This document shows, piece by piece, positions 1-6,221 of a stretch of 6,795 nucleotides of DNA. Source of the DNA: Bacteroides sp. CAG:144 (lineage in GTDB: Bacteria > Bacteroidota > Bacteroidia > Bacteroidales > UBA11471); assembly GCA_000434215.1 (NCBI GenBank), contig HF999715.1:1814-8608 (forward strand), read 5' to 3'. The position numbers and the translations under genes were made by a program. How positions within the stretch are numbered: position 1 is the stretch's first letter; every line of letters starts with the position of its first letter. The notes beneath the pieces are model-generated. The model was not told the origin of the DNA, made no database searches, and saw only the letters and a program-made list of their open reading frames with translations.

Positions 1-901
1 ACCATTTGGTTACTTCTTCTTCGGCGATTTGCAAGAATCTGTCGCTTGGCGGTTGGGTATAGTTCCCATTTATCCATTTGCGTAATGTCATGGCGCCCGA
101 TTTATTTCCGTATTTGAAATCTTCGGGTGAGAGACCGTTGGTCGAGAGAAGGGTAAGCGCAGCTTCGGCACGTTCGCGTACCTGCTTTTCAAATGCCCGC
201 TTTCCGTTGTCGAGAACTCCGATATACCTCGATAGGAACTGCTTGTCTTGCAATCTTTTTTCGAGAGTCTCGCTTTGGCTTTTGAATTCTTCTTTGAAAA
301 TTTCTCCGGCCAGTTCGTCTATCTTTTTTCTGAAATTTTTATATGTGTCTTCCTCTACCTGCTGACGAGCGTAGTCGACCAGCCATTTCAAGAGTTCTTT
401 GTTTTCTTTTTTTTCGAGGTCGAAAAAAAGATTATCTACGGCCTCGGTTAGGACGTGCGCACTGTCAAGTTCTATATTATATCCGCCCGAGTATCCGATT
501 TCGTGCATGAATGCCCGGGTGATTTGTTGGAAAAATCGGTCGATCGTACTGATGTTGAAACCCGAAAAGTCGTGCAGCAATGTATATAGTTGTTCGGCCG
601 CCTGTTTTTTCAAGGTGTCGATGTCGTGTGTGATGCCGTCCCGACCGAGCAGTTTGTCGAGATAGTCCGATTCTTGCGGGGCGTGGGCCAGAATATCGAG
701 TTGCTTGATGATACGTTGCTTCATCTCATCGGTCGCCTTGTTGGTAAACGTTACCGCCAAGATGCGCCGGAAAAGTCTTTGACGTTCGCCGGGCAACAAG
801 CCTTCCTCCAGCTCGGGGGGCGCGAGAAGCAGCTTGATATATTCGAGGGTGAGCTGGTAGGTTTTTCCGGAACCGGCCGAGGCTCGATAGACATTCAACA
901 T
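1..901 (-). CDS. UvrD/RecB-family (AddA-like) ATP-dependent helicase, N-terminal 300 codons, cut by the left edge
   Basis: Reading the minus strand from ATG at 901 gives 300 codons with no stop to the window edge. Residues 7-14 (ASAGSGKT) form a superfamily 1 Walker A motif. Residues 48-64 (LAVTFTNKATDEMKQRI) match motif Ia of UvrD/RecB helicases, and residues 117-126 (ISTIDRFFQQ) match the motif after it. Walker B and motifs III-VI, and any C-terminal nuclease domain, lie beyond the window. Family members unwind DNA at double-strand breaks, and Bacteroidota AddA pairs with AddB for end resection and recombination; the AddA assignment is inference from the RecB-like motif style. The start is well fixed: an in-frame TAG lies three codons upstream (910-908, the stop of the SUI1 gene) and no other ATG lies between. 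An AGGGA at 909-905 overlaps that stop and could act as ribosome binding site. Probably cotranscribed with the SUI1 gene. A UvrD/Rep-type helicase without nuclease is the alternative. Confidence 0.9.
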   Translation of the reverse strand, partial: MLNVYRASAGSGKTYQLTLEYIKLLLAPPELEEGLLPGERQRLFRRILAVTFTNKATDEMKQRIIKQLDILAHAPQESDYLDKLLGRDGITHDIDTLKKQAAEQLYTLLHDFSGFNISTIDRFFQQITRAFMHEIGYSGGYNIELDSAHVLTEAVDNLFFDLEKKENKELLKWLVDYARQQVEEDTYKNFRKKIDELAGEIFKEEFKSQSETLEKRLQDKQFLSRYIGVLDNGKRAFEKQVRERAEAALTLLSTNGLSPEDFKYGNKSGAMTLRKWINGNYTQPPSDRFLQIAEEEVTKW

Positions 902-907
902 AAGTCC

Positions 908-1255
908 CTATATGATGCGGGTATGTGTGTACCCCTCTTTGGTGAGAATCTCTTTTACTTTTTGTCGTAGATCGCCTTGTATCAGAATTTCGCCGTCGCG
1001 AGCCGATCCGCCTACTCCGCATTTGGTTTTCAATAGTTTGGCCAACTCTTTCAAGTCGTCGTCCGAGCCTATGAATCCCGTGATGAGTGTGGCTGTTTTG
1101 CCGTTGCGGTGGCGCTTGTCGAGTTCGATGCGCAACGATTGTTTTTCGGCGGGCAAAGTTTCCTGCTCTTCCGCATCATCGGTTTGGTAGTCAAAGTCGG
1201 GGTTGGTGGAGTAGACGATATTCAGGCGCTCTTTCCAGTCGTTGTTTTTGCTCAT
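908..1255 (-). CDS. SUI1/YciH-family translation initiation factor homologue (115 aa)
   Basis: A 115-residue protein with a hydrophilic, acidic N-terminal segment (about residues 1-38) and a C-terminal SUI1/eIF1-like domain (about 40-115). Family hallmarks are LRIELDKRHRNGKTATLITG at 41-60, KCGVGGS at 78-84 and IQGD at 92-95. Bacterial YciH proteins resemble eIF1 and have been linked to start-site fidelity and to small-subunit binding, but their physiological role is less settled than that of eIF1. They act in the cytoplasm on the 30S subunit. I chose the ATG at 1255. A longer in-frame reading from 1339 adds 28 residues (rich in F, Y and N) that run through the AT-rich intergenic region and fall outside the normal family length. 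The stop (TAG, 910-908) is 6 nt before the helicase start, which implies one transcript. No clear Shine-Dalgarno is seen before 1255, as is common in Bacteroidota. Confidence 0.92.
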   Translation of the reverse strand: MSKNNDWKERLNIVYSTNPDFDYQTDDAEEQETLPAEKQSLRIELDKRHRNGKTATLITGFIGSDDDLKELAKLLKTKCGVGGSARDGEILIQGDLRQKVKEILTKEGYTHTRII

Positions 1256-1276
1256 GTTCAGATTGTTATTTGCCGC

Positions 1277-1312
1277 GAAATATATTGGAAAAAAGTAAAT
1301 AGTTTCCTCAAA
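1277..1312 (-). promoter_or_regulatory. Possible weak Bacteroidota-type promoter for the SUI1-helicase unit
   Basis: On the minus strand, TATATTTC (1284-1277) matches the Bacteroidota -7 box TAnnTTTG in all but the last base. A TTTG (1312-1309) lies upstream where a -33 box would be sought. The 24-nt gap between them is longer than the usual roughly 19-21, so this is tentative. A competing -7 candidate is TACTTTTT (1297-1290), which has no good -33 partner. Confidence 0.3.
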
Positions 1313-1324
1313 TTTAGTACGGAA

Positions 1325-1356
1325 TATGCACTTTGCCAAAAAAAATATTACTTTTG
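1325..1356 (+). promoter_or_regulatory. Probable Bacteroidota-type promoter for rex
   Basis: TACTTTTG at 1349-1356 is a full match to the -7 box TAnnTTTG of Bacteroidota primary sigma factor promoters. Twenty nt upstream, TATG (1325-1328) is a 3-of-4 match to the -33 box TTTG. A perfect TTTG at 1332-1335 is too close (13 nt) to serve. If correct, transcription would begin near 1360 and leave only about 10-15 nt of leader before the rex ATG at 1373. No Rex-type inverted repeat is evident over these boxes. Confidence 0.45.
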
Positions 1357-1372
1357 TGGTTCGGAAAAATAA

Positions 1373-2035
1373 ATGAGAGAAATGGCAACCGGAAATTCGA
1401 GGACATCAATAAGTCTGCCCGAACCCTCGTTGCGGCGTTTACCGTGGTATTTAGCTTATGTTAAGTTGCTGCGCGACAAGGGAGTGGAATATGTTTCGTC
1501 GACACAGATATCGAAAGAAATAAATGTCGACGCCTCTCAGATTGCAAAAGATTTGTCGTTTATAAATATTTCGGGAAAAACCCGGGTCGGTTATGAGGTC
1601 GGTTCACTCGTCGATGCTTTGGAAAAGTTTTTGGGTTTCGGCGAAAAACACAAAGCCGTCATTTTCGGTGTCGGTAGTTTGGGGGCGGCCTTGTTGCAGG
1701 ATTCGGGGTTGGCGCAATACGGTATGAATGTGATTGCCGGTTTCGATGTCGATAAGGCGATCATCAATACGCGTATCAACGGTATTCCTGTCTATGATGT
1801 GGCCGACTTTCCCCGGGTGCAGCAAGAACTCGACGCTTGTATAGGGATTCTCACCGTGCCGGTCGACCGTGCCCAAGAAGCCTGTAACGATATGATTGCC
1901 GGCGGAGTGCGAGCTATCTGGAATTTTACGCCTTATCGCATAAAAACCCCCGATGATATCGTTGTGCAGAACACATCGATTTATGCGCATCTGGCAGTGA
2001 TGTTCAATCGTTTGAATCATACGTTGGGAAAATAA
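1373..2035 (+). CDS. rex: Redox-sensing transcriptional repressor Rex (220 aa)
   Basis: Rex is a homodimeric cytoplasmic repressor that binds DNA when NADH/NAD+ is low and releases it when NADH binds. It typically controls fermentation and anaerobic respiration genes. The N-terminal winged helix (about residues 12-88) carries the family signature PEPSLRRLPWYL (16-27) and STQISKEINVDASQIAKDLS (43-62), with the wing residues GKTRVGYEV at 68-76. A Rossmann NAD(H) domain follows, with AVIFGVGSLG at 95-104 (GxGxxG fingerprint) and GFDVD at 123-127, where an acidic residue closes the second strand. The C-terminal stretch QNTSIYAHLAVMFNRL corresponds to the domain-swapped dimer helix. Length is normal for the family. 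ATG 1373 is taken as start; ATG 1382 is in frame and equally plausible, since neither has a Shine-Dalgarno. It diverges from the SUI1 gene and is followed after 57 nt by the FAH-family gene. Confidence 0.95.
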   Translation: MREMATGNSRTSISLPEPSLRRLPWYLAYVKLLRDKGVEYVSSTQISKEINVDASQIAKDLSFINISGKTRVGYEVGSLVDALEKFLGFGEKHKAVIFGVGSLGAALLQDSGLAQYGMNVIAGFDVDKAIINTRINGIPVYDVADFPRVQQELDACIGILTVPVDRAQEACNDMIAGGVRAIWNFTPYRIKTPDDIVVQNTSIYAHLAVMFNRLNHTLGK

Positions 2036-2092
2036 CCTGTTGTCCGTGCCGGAGATTTTTTCGGTATAGGATATGTTCCAAAAATCCGTTAT

Positions 2093-2710
2093 ATGAAAAT
2101 TTTTGCCGTGGGGTGGAACTACCTCAATCACAATAAAGAAATGAATCGTGCGTTATTACCTAAGGAGCCGGTTCTTTTCATGAAGCCCGATACGGCGCTG
2201 TTGAAAGACGGAAAACCGTTTTTCTTGCCGCCTTTTTCGGAACGGATCGAATACGAAACCGAGCTTGTTGTGCGTATCTCTCGATTGGGAAAAAATATCG
2301 CTCCGCGTTTTGCACATCGTTATTACGATGCGGTAACTGTGGGGATCGATTTTACCGCCCGCGATTTGCAAGCCCGGTTGCGGGCCGAGGGTTCTCCGTG
2401 GGAAATTTCGAAAGGCTTTGACGGGTCGGCGGTAGTCGGCGATTTTATTCCGGTCGATGAGGTGGCCGGTAATTTGCAGGATTTGCATTTCTCTTTGAGA
2501 ATCGATGGAAAAGAGGTCCAAAGAGGACATACGGCCGATATGATTTTTCCTGTCGATGAAATGATAGCGTATATCAGCCGATTCTATACCTTGCGTATGG
2601 GTGATTTGCTTTTTACCGGGACGCCCGAAGGGGTTGGCCCCGTTGCCATCGGAAATCGTCTGCAAGGATATTTGGGCGAACGCCAACTGCTCGATTTTCA
2701 TGTTCGGTGA
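2093..2710 (+). CDS. Fumarylacetoacetate hydrolase (FAH) family protein, FAHD1/YcgM-like (205 aa)
   Basis: A compact single-domain member of the FAH superfamily, in which a divalent metal (Mg2+ or Mn2+) helps cleave, decarboxylate or tautomerise small 2-keto or acylpyruvate acids such as oxaloacetate or acylpyruvates. Visible signatures in order are GWNYLNHNKEM (7-17) with the His13/Glu16 pair; EYETEL (53-58) giving metal ligands Glu55 and Glu57; GIDFTARDLQ (84-93) with the third ligand Asp86; WEISKGFDGSAVVG (103-116) with Lys107; and TGTPEGVGPV (175-184). This set and spacing fit the short FAHD1-type enzymes (about 200-220 aa), not the two-domain FAH of tyrosine degradation. The exact substrate cannot be read from sequence; oxaloacetate decarboxylase/tautomerase or acylpyruvase is likeliest. 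There are no signal peptide or membrane segments, so it is cytoplasmic. No Shine-Dalgarno precedes the ATG. The gene sits 57 nt after rex and 36 nt before porU, so NADH-responsive cotranscription is possible but unproven. Confidence 0.92.
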   Translation: MKIFAVGWNYLNHNKEMNRALLPKEPVLFMKPDTALLKDGKPFFLPPFSERIEYETELVVRISRLGKNIAPRFAHRYYDAVTVGIDFTARDLQARLRAEGSPWEISKGFDGSAVVGDFIPVDEVAGNLQDLHFSLRIDGKEVQRGHTADMIFPVDEMIAYISRFYTLRMGDLLFTGTPEGVGPVAIGNRLQGYLGERQLLDFHVR

Positions 2711-2733
2711 TAGTTCCCGCTCCGGTAACGACC

Positions 2734-2739
2734 GAGGAA
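2734..2739 (+). promoter_or_regulatory. Ribosome binding site of porU
   Basis: GAGGAA ends 7 nt before the porU ATG at 2747 and is the clearest Shine-Dalgarno-like sequence on the plus strand here. It supports 2747 over the ATG at 2739, which is out of frame and closes after three codons (ATG AAA GTA TGA). Confidence 0.55.
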
Positions 2740-2746
2740 TGAAAGT

Positions 2747-5700
2747 ATGAGAAAATATATCGTTTTTTTTATCGCTCTTGTTTTATTGTGCGGGAGGTAT
2801 GTCTCTGTCGCGGCGCAGCCGTCGAGCCGATATGCCACCTCTTCGGTTCTCTCTTCGGGCAAGTGGGTGAAGATACAGATCGATGAGACAGGATTATACC
2901 AACTTACTTACGATGAGTTGAGAGAGTGCGGATTTTCCGACCCTTCTCATGTTGCTGTCTTCGGTTACGGCGGAGCGATGCTTTCCGAAGATTTCTCGAC
3001 CGAGTATGTCGATGACCTGCCTCAGATTCCGGTGCTACATACGGGTAATAAGTTGATTTTTTATGGACAGGGGGTATTGTCGTGGTCGGTGCAGAATGGC
3101 CTTTTTGTACGTTCCCGTAATCCATATTCGATGTACGGATATTATTTCCTGACTCAGCTCGATACGGCTCCGCTTTCGCCCGAATCGGTCGCTTCGAGCA
3201 CACTCTCGCCCTCTCTTGCTGTTACAACTTTCCATGACAGAGTTTTGCATGAAGTGGAGGCCGTAAGTCCGGGGCGTATGGGACGGAATTTTTATGGGGA
3301 AAATTTTTTATATACGACGGTACGGAATTTTTCTTTCGATATACCCGGCATTACGACGACTCCTGTTACGGCGCAAATGCGTTTTTTAGCCAAGTCTACT
3401 TCCGCTTCGTCGTCGGTGAGTATGCAAATTAACGGTGGAGAAACCAAGTCCGCTACGATTGCCCCTATCCTCGACTCCGACGGGCAAACGTATAAATGCG
3501 GTGTCGAGGCTTCGATACAGACGACATTTGTGCGTAACCCCGAAAATGCCGATGTGGTGAAGATTTCATTTTCGGGAAATGGGGCAACGGCAGCTTATCT
3601 CGATTATATCCTTTTGAATATGGAGCGGGAGTTGCGGTTTTATGACGGGCAAGTGGCATTTCGGCATCGCTCGGCAGCTACACGGCGTTTGCGGTATGAT
3701 ATCGATGTGTCGGGAGCTGTTTCTCCGCAGGTTTGGGATGTAACCGTTCCTTATGCTCCGCAGTCTATCGATGCGGAATTGTCAGGAGGAAAATTGTCGT
3801 TTGTTTCCCCGCAGGCCTCGTTGCGCGAATATGTTGCTTTCGATGCGGCTGCTACATTTCTTTCTCCGATAGTTGTTGGGCCGGTATCCAATCAGAATTT
3901 ACATGCGTTGTCCCGTGCCGATCTTGTAATTGTATCTCCTCCGCTTTTCATGGACGAAGCCAAACGGTTGGGCGAATTTCATGTCGAGCATGACTCTCTT
4001 TCTTATTTGGTCGTACAGCCCGCACATATATATAACGAGTTTTCTTCCGGTACACCCGATGCTACCGCCATACGTCGTTTTATGAAAATGTTCTATGACA
4101 GAGCCAATGGCGATGAATCGTTGCGCCCGCGTTATCTGTTGCTTTTCGGCGACGGCAGTTACGACAACCGTCGGGTAACCGAGGAGTGGGCGTCGTACGA
4201 CTATCCGTTCCTGATTACTTTTCAAGGAGATGAGAGCGTTGACGAAAAAGATAATTTCGTAACCGACGACTATTTCGGATTCCTGCACGACGATGAGGGA
4301 GCCGACCTTTACCGGGCCACGTTGGATATAGGTATAGGACGTTTTCCCGTGCGGACGAAGACCGAAGCTGCGGCAATGGTCGATAAGTTGATCGCTTATG
4401 CGACGAATACCGATTACGGTAATTGGAAAAACGATATATGCTTGGTGGCCGATGACGGTAATTCGGGCGAACATATGGCGCAAAGCGAAACGCTGGCGAA
4501 CATTCTGGAAACGAAAAATCCCGAATTTTTCGTCCACAAACTTTATATCGATGCTTATAACCGGGTAAGTGCGGCTACCGGTGCGACATATCCCGATGCT
4601 AAAAGTCAGATGCTCAATCTTTTGAAGCGGGACGGGCTGATGGTGATAAATTATGTGGGACACGGCAGTACGAAAGGATGGACAGCCGAGAAGATTCTCG
4701 AATGGAGCGACATCTCGAATATGTATGTGTCGCGGTTGCCGTTATGGATTACGGCGACTTGCGATTTCAGTCGTTTCGACGACCGCTCCAATTCTGGTGG
4801 GGAAGAGTTGTTTTTGAATACGCAAGGCGGCGGTATCGCTCTTATTTCGACTACCCGCGTGGTATATATTCATGCAAACGGCTACATCAATAAAGCGATT
4901 GTCGCACATCTGTTTGATCGCGATGACGACGGGCAAGTCGTGAGGCTGGGCGATGTTTTGCGTTTGGGAAAGAACAGTGTGGCCAGCAACGCCAACGATG
5001 TGTTGATGAACAAACTCAATTATATTTTGCTCGGTGATCCTGCTTTGCGGCTCAACTGTCCCTCTTATAAAATGGCCGTTACCGAAATAAACGATACGCT
5101 GCTTTCCGAAGTGGAGGCCGACAGCCTTTTGCTGAAAGCTCGCTCGTGGGTAACTGTCAAAGGGGAGATTCGCTCGCACGACGATGCGAAACTTCCCGAC
5201 TTCAACGGGTTGGTTTATCCCCGCCTGTACGATTCCGAGAGAGAGGTCGTTACGGGAGGAAACGGGAATGATAACGGTGCAATTATACCTTATACGTTCT
5301 ATTCGCGGGATAATTTGCTGTATACAGGTCGGGATTCGGTGCGTAATGGCGAGTTCGAATTTACGTTCAAAATGCCCCGCGAATTGAATTACTCCAATGA
5401 ATCGGGTCTTTTCAACCTGTATGCTTGCGATGATCGGGGGCGGGAGGCACAGGGAATGAACGACCACTTTATCGTAGGGGGTATGGACAATGAGGTGGAG
5501 GAAGATGTTGACGGACCTCAAATACAGTATATGTATCTCAATTCGTCCGATTTCGAAGACGGAGATAAGGTAAATGAGACGCCTCTTTTCATTGCCCGTG
5601 TCGAGGATCCTTCGGGAATCAATATTTCGGGTATAGGGCTGGGGCACGATATGACGGTATGTATCGATGACGACCCGAAGCAGGAATATGTTGTCAATTC

Positions 5701-6172
5701 ATATTTCACCCCGGTTGCCGGAGAGTTTGGTTCTGGCGATGTGTATTATGAACTCCCGACACTATCCGACGGGAAACATTCTTTGTTGTTTACCGTGTGG
5801 GATACCGAGGGTAATTCTTCGTCCCAGTCGATGCGGTTTACGGTAAAGAATGGTCTTAAACCGCAGATTTACAGTCTATATCCCGAGAAGAGCCCGGTGA
5901 GCGATGTCGCCCGTTTCTACCTGCGACACGACCGTCCCGATATGCTGATGACGATAAAATTCTCGATTTTCGACTGGTCGGGACGTGAGATATGGAGCGT
6001 AGAGCAGACGGCCATGTCCGATATGTGGCTTTCGTCGCCTATCGAGTGGAATCTGACCGACAAGGCAGGTCGTCGGGTACAAAACGGTATTTATCTTTAT
6101 CGGGCGATTATTTCGGTCAATGGTAGCAGCGAGGCGACGAAAACGCAAAAAATTATGGTTGCTCCACAATAA
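2747..6172 (+). CDS. porU: Type IX secretion system C25-type sortase PorU (1141 aa)
   Basis: PorU is the cell-surface sortase of the T9SS. It cleaves the C-terminal signal of cargo proteins and links them to anionic lipopolysaccharide, working with PorV in the attachment complex. A Sec signal peptide is seen at 1-23 (RK, hydrophobic core, VAA before Gln24). Residues about 24-390 are beta-rich N-terminal sequence. The gingipain-like C25 peptidase region follows: DLVIV at 392-396, LFGDGSYDN at 466-474, TDDYFG at 506-511, IGIGRFPVR at 528-536, INYVGHGS at 634-641 with catalytic His639, TATCDFSRFD at 669-678 with catalytic Cys672, GGGIALISTTRVVY at 694-707 and LGDPALRL at 762-769. C-terminal Ig-like and signal-domain-like beta sequence (FlgD-like WNLTDKAGRRVQNGIYLYR, about 1101-1119) ends the protein; P. 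gingivalis PorU likewise keeps such a domain. Both catalytic residues are present and the length suits a full-length PorU. A cargo gingipain-like protease is less likely, given the length and the adjacent porV. Confidence 0.94.
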   Translation: MRKYIVFFIALVLLCGRYVSVAAQPSSRYATSSVLSSGKWVKIQIDETGLYQLTYDELRECGFSDPSHVAVFGYGGAMLSEDFSTEYVDDLPQIPVLHTGNKLIFYGQGVLSWSVQNGLFVRSRNPYSMYGYYFLTQLDTAPLSPESVASSTLSPSLAVTTFHDRVLHEVEAVSPGRMGRNFYGENFLYTTVRNFSFDIPGITTTPVTAQMRFLAKSTSASSSVSMQINGGETKSATIAPILDSDGQTYKCGVEASIQTTFVRNPENADVVKISFSGNGATAAYLDYILLNMERELRFYDGQVAFRHRSAATRRLRYDIDVSGAVSPQVWDVTVPYAPQSIDAELSGGKLSFVSPQASLREYVAFDAAATFLSPIVVGPVSNQNLHALSRADLVIVSPPLFMDEAKRLGEFHVEHDSLSYLVVQPAHIYNEFSSGTPDATAIRRFMKMFYDRANGDESLRPRYLLLFGDGSYDNRRVTEEWASYDYPFLITFQGDESVDEKDNFVTDDYFGFLHDDEGADLYRATLDIGIGRFPVRTKTEAAAMVDKLIAYATNTDYGNWKNDICLVADDGNSGEHMAQSETLANILETKNPEFFVHKLYIDAYNRVSAATGATYPDAKSQMLNLLKRDGLMVINYVGHGSTKGWTAEKILEWSDISNMYVSRLPLWITATCDFSRFDDRSNSGGEELFLNTQGGGIALISTTRVVYIHANGYINKAIVAHLFDRDDDGQVVRLGDVLRLGKNSVASNANDVLMNKLNYILLGDPALRLNCPSYKMAVTEINDTLLSEVEADSLLLKARSWVTVKGEIRSHDDAKLPDFNGLVYPRLYDSEREVVTGGNGNDNGAIIPYTFYSRDNLLYTGRDSVRNGEFEFTFKMPRELNYSNESGLFNLYACDDRGREAQGMNDHFIVGGMDNEVEEDVDGPQIQYMYLNSSDFEDGDKVNETPLFIARVEDPSGINISGIGLGHDMTVCIDDDPKQEYVVNSYFTPVAGEFGSGDVYYELPTLSDGKHSLLFTVWDTEGNSSSQSMRFTVKNGLKPQIYSLYPEKSPVSDVARFYLRHDRPDMLMTIKFSIFDWSGREIWSVEQTAMSDMWLSSPIEWNLTDKAGRRVQNGIYLYRAIISVNGSSEATKTQKIMVAPQ

Positions 6173-6188
6173 ACGAGAGAAAAATAGA

Positions 6189-6200
6189 GTTTATATAAAC
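6189..6200. repeat. Perfect 12-bp palindrome GTTTATATAAAC between porU and porV
   Basis: The sequence equals its own reverse complement and lies inside the 49-nt porU-porV spacer, 16 nt after the porU stop and 21 nt before the porV ATG. It has no loop and no following T-run, so it is not an intrinsic terminator. It could be a protein-binding site or simply a chance AT-rich palindrome; no function is claimed. Confidence 0.4.
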
Positions 6201-6221
6201 GTGTAATAATCTCAATGAAAC

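Noticed and set aside
78..970. Plus-strand open frames of 67-126 codons over the left part
   Set aside because: They are antisense to the continuous minus-strand helicase frame, which carries clear Walker A and motif Ia sequences. They are low-complexity, rich in F and S, and have no recognisable domain.
1256..1339. 28-residue N-terminal extension of the SUI1 protein from ATG 1339
   Set aside because: It would place coding sequence across the AT-rich divergent intergenic region and the likely promoter boxes, and it adds residues outside the usual family length.
2036..2092. Promoter or terminator in the rex-FAH spacer (CCGGAGATTTTTTCGG, TATGTTCC)
   Set aside because: The CCG/CGG arms give a 3-bp stem with a loop that contains the T-run, and TATGTTCC matches the -7 box poorly without a -33 partner at proper distance.
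1604..2131. A 175-codon minus-strand frame overlapping rex, and a 181-codon one (2156-2701) overlapping the FAH gene
   Set aside because: Each mirrors a confidently identified gene on the plus strand and has no family motifs.
2711..2733. Small hairpin CGGT-AACG-ACCG between the FAH gene and porU as a terminator
   Set aside because: The stem is only 4 bp (6 with a bulge) and no T-run follows, so it is not a credible intrinsic terminator.
2739..2750. Three-codon upstream frame ATG AAA GTA TGA overlapping the porU start
   Set aside because: Probably fortuitous. It is too short to judge, and its stop overlapping the porU ATG is expected by chance at this AT-rich site.
4742..5647. A 301-codon open frame on the minus strand inside porU, plus a 254-codon one at 3899-4663
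   Set aside because: Both lie wholly antisense to well-supported porU coding sequence, show no recognisable domain, and are the kind of shadow frame produced by the codon bias of the sense gene.
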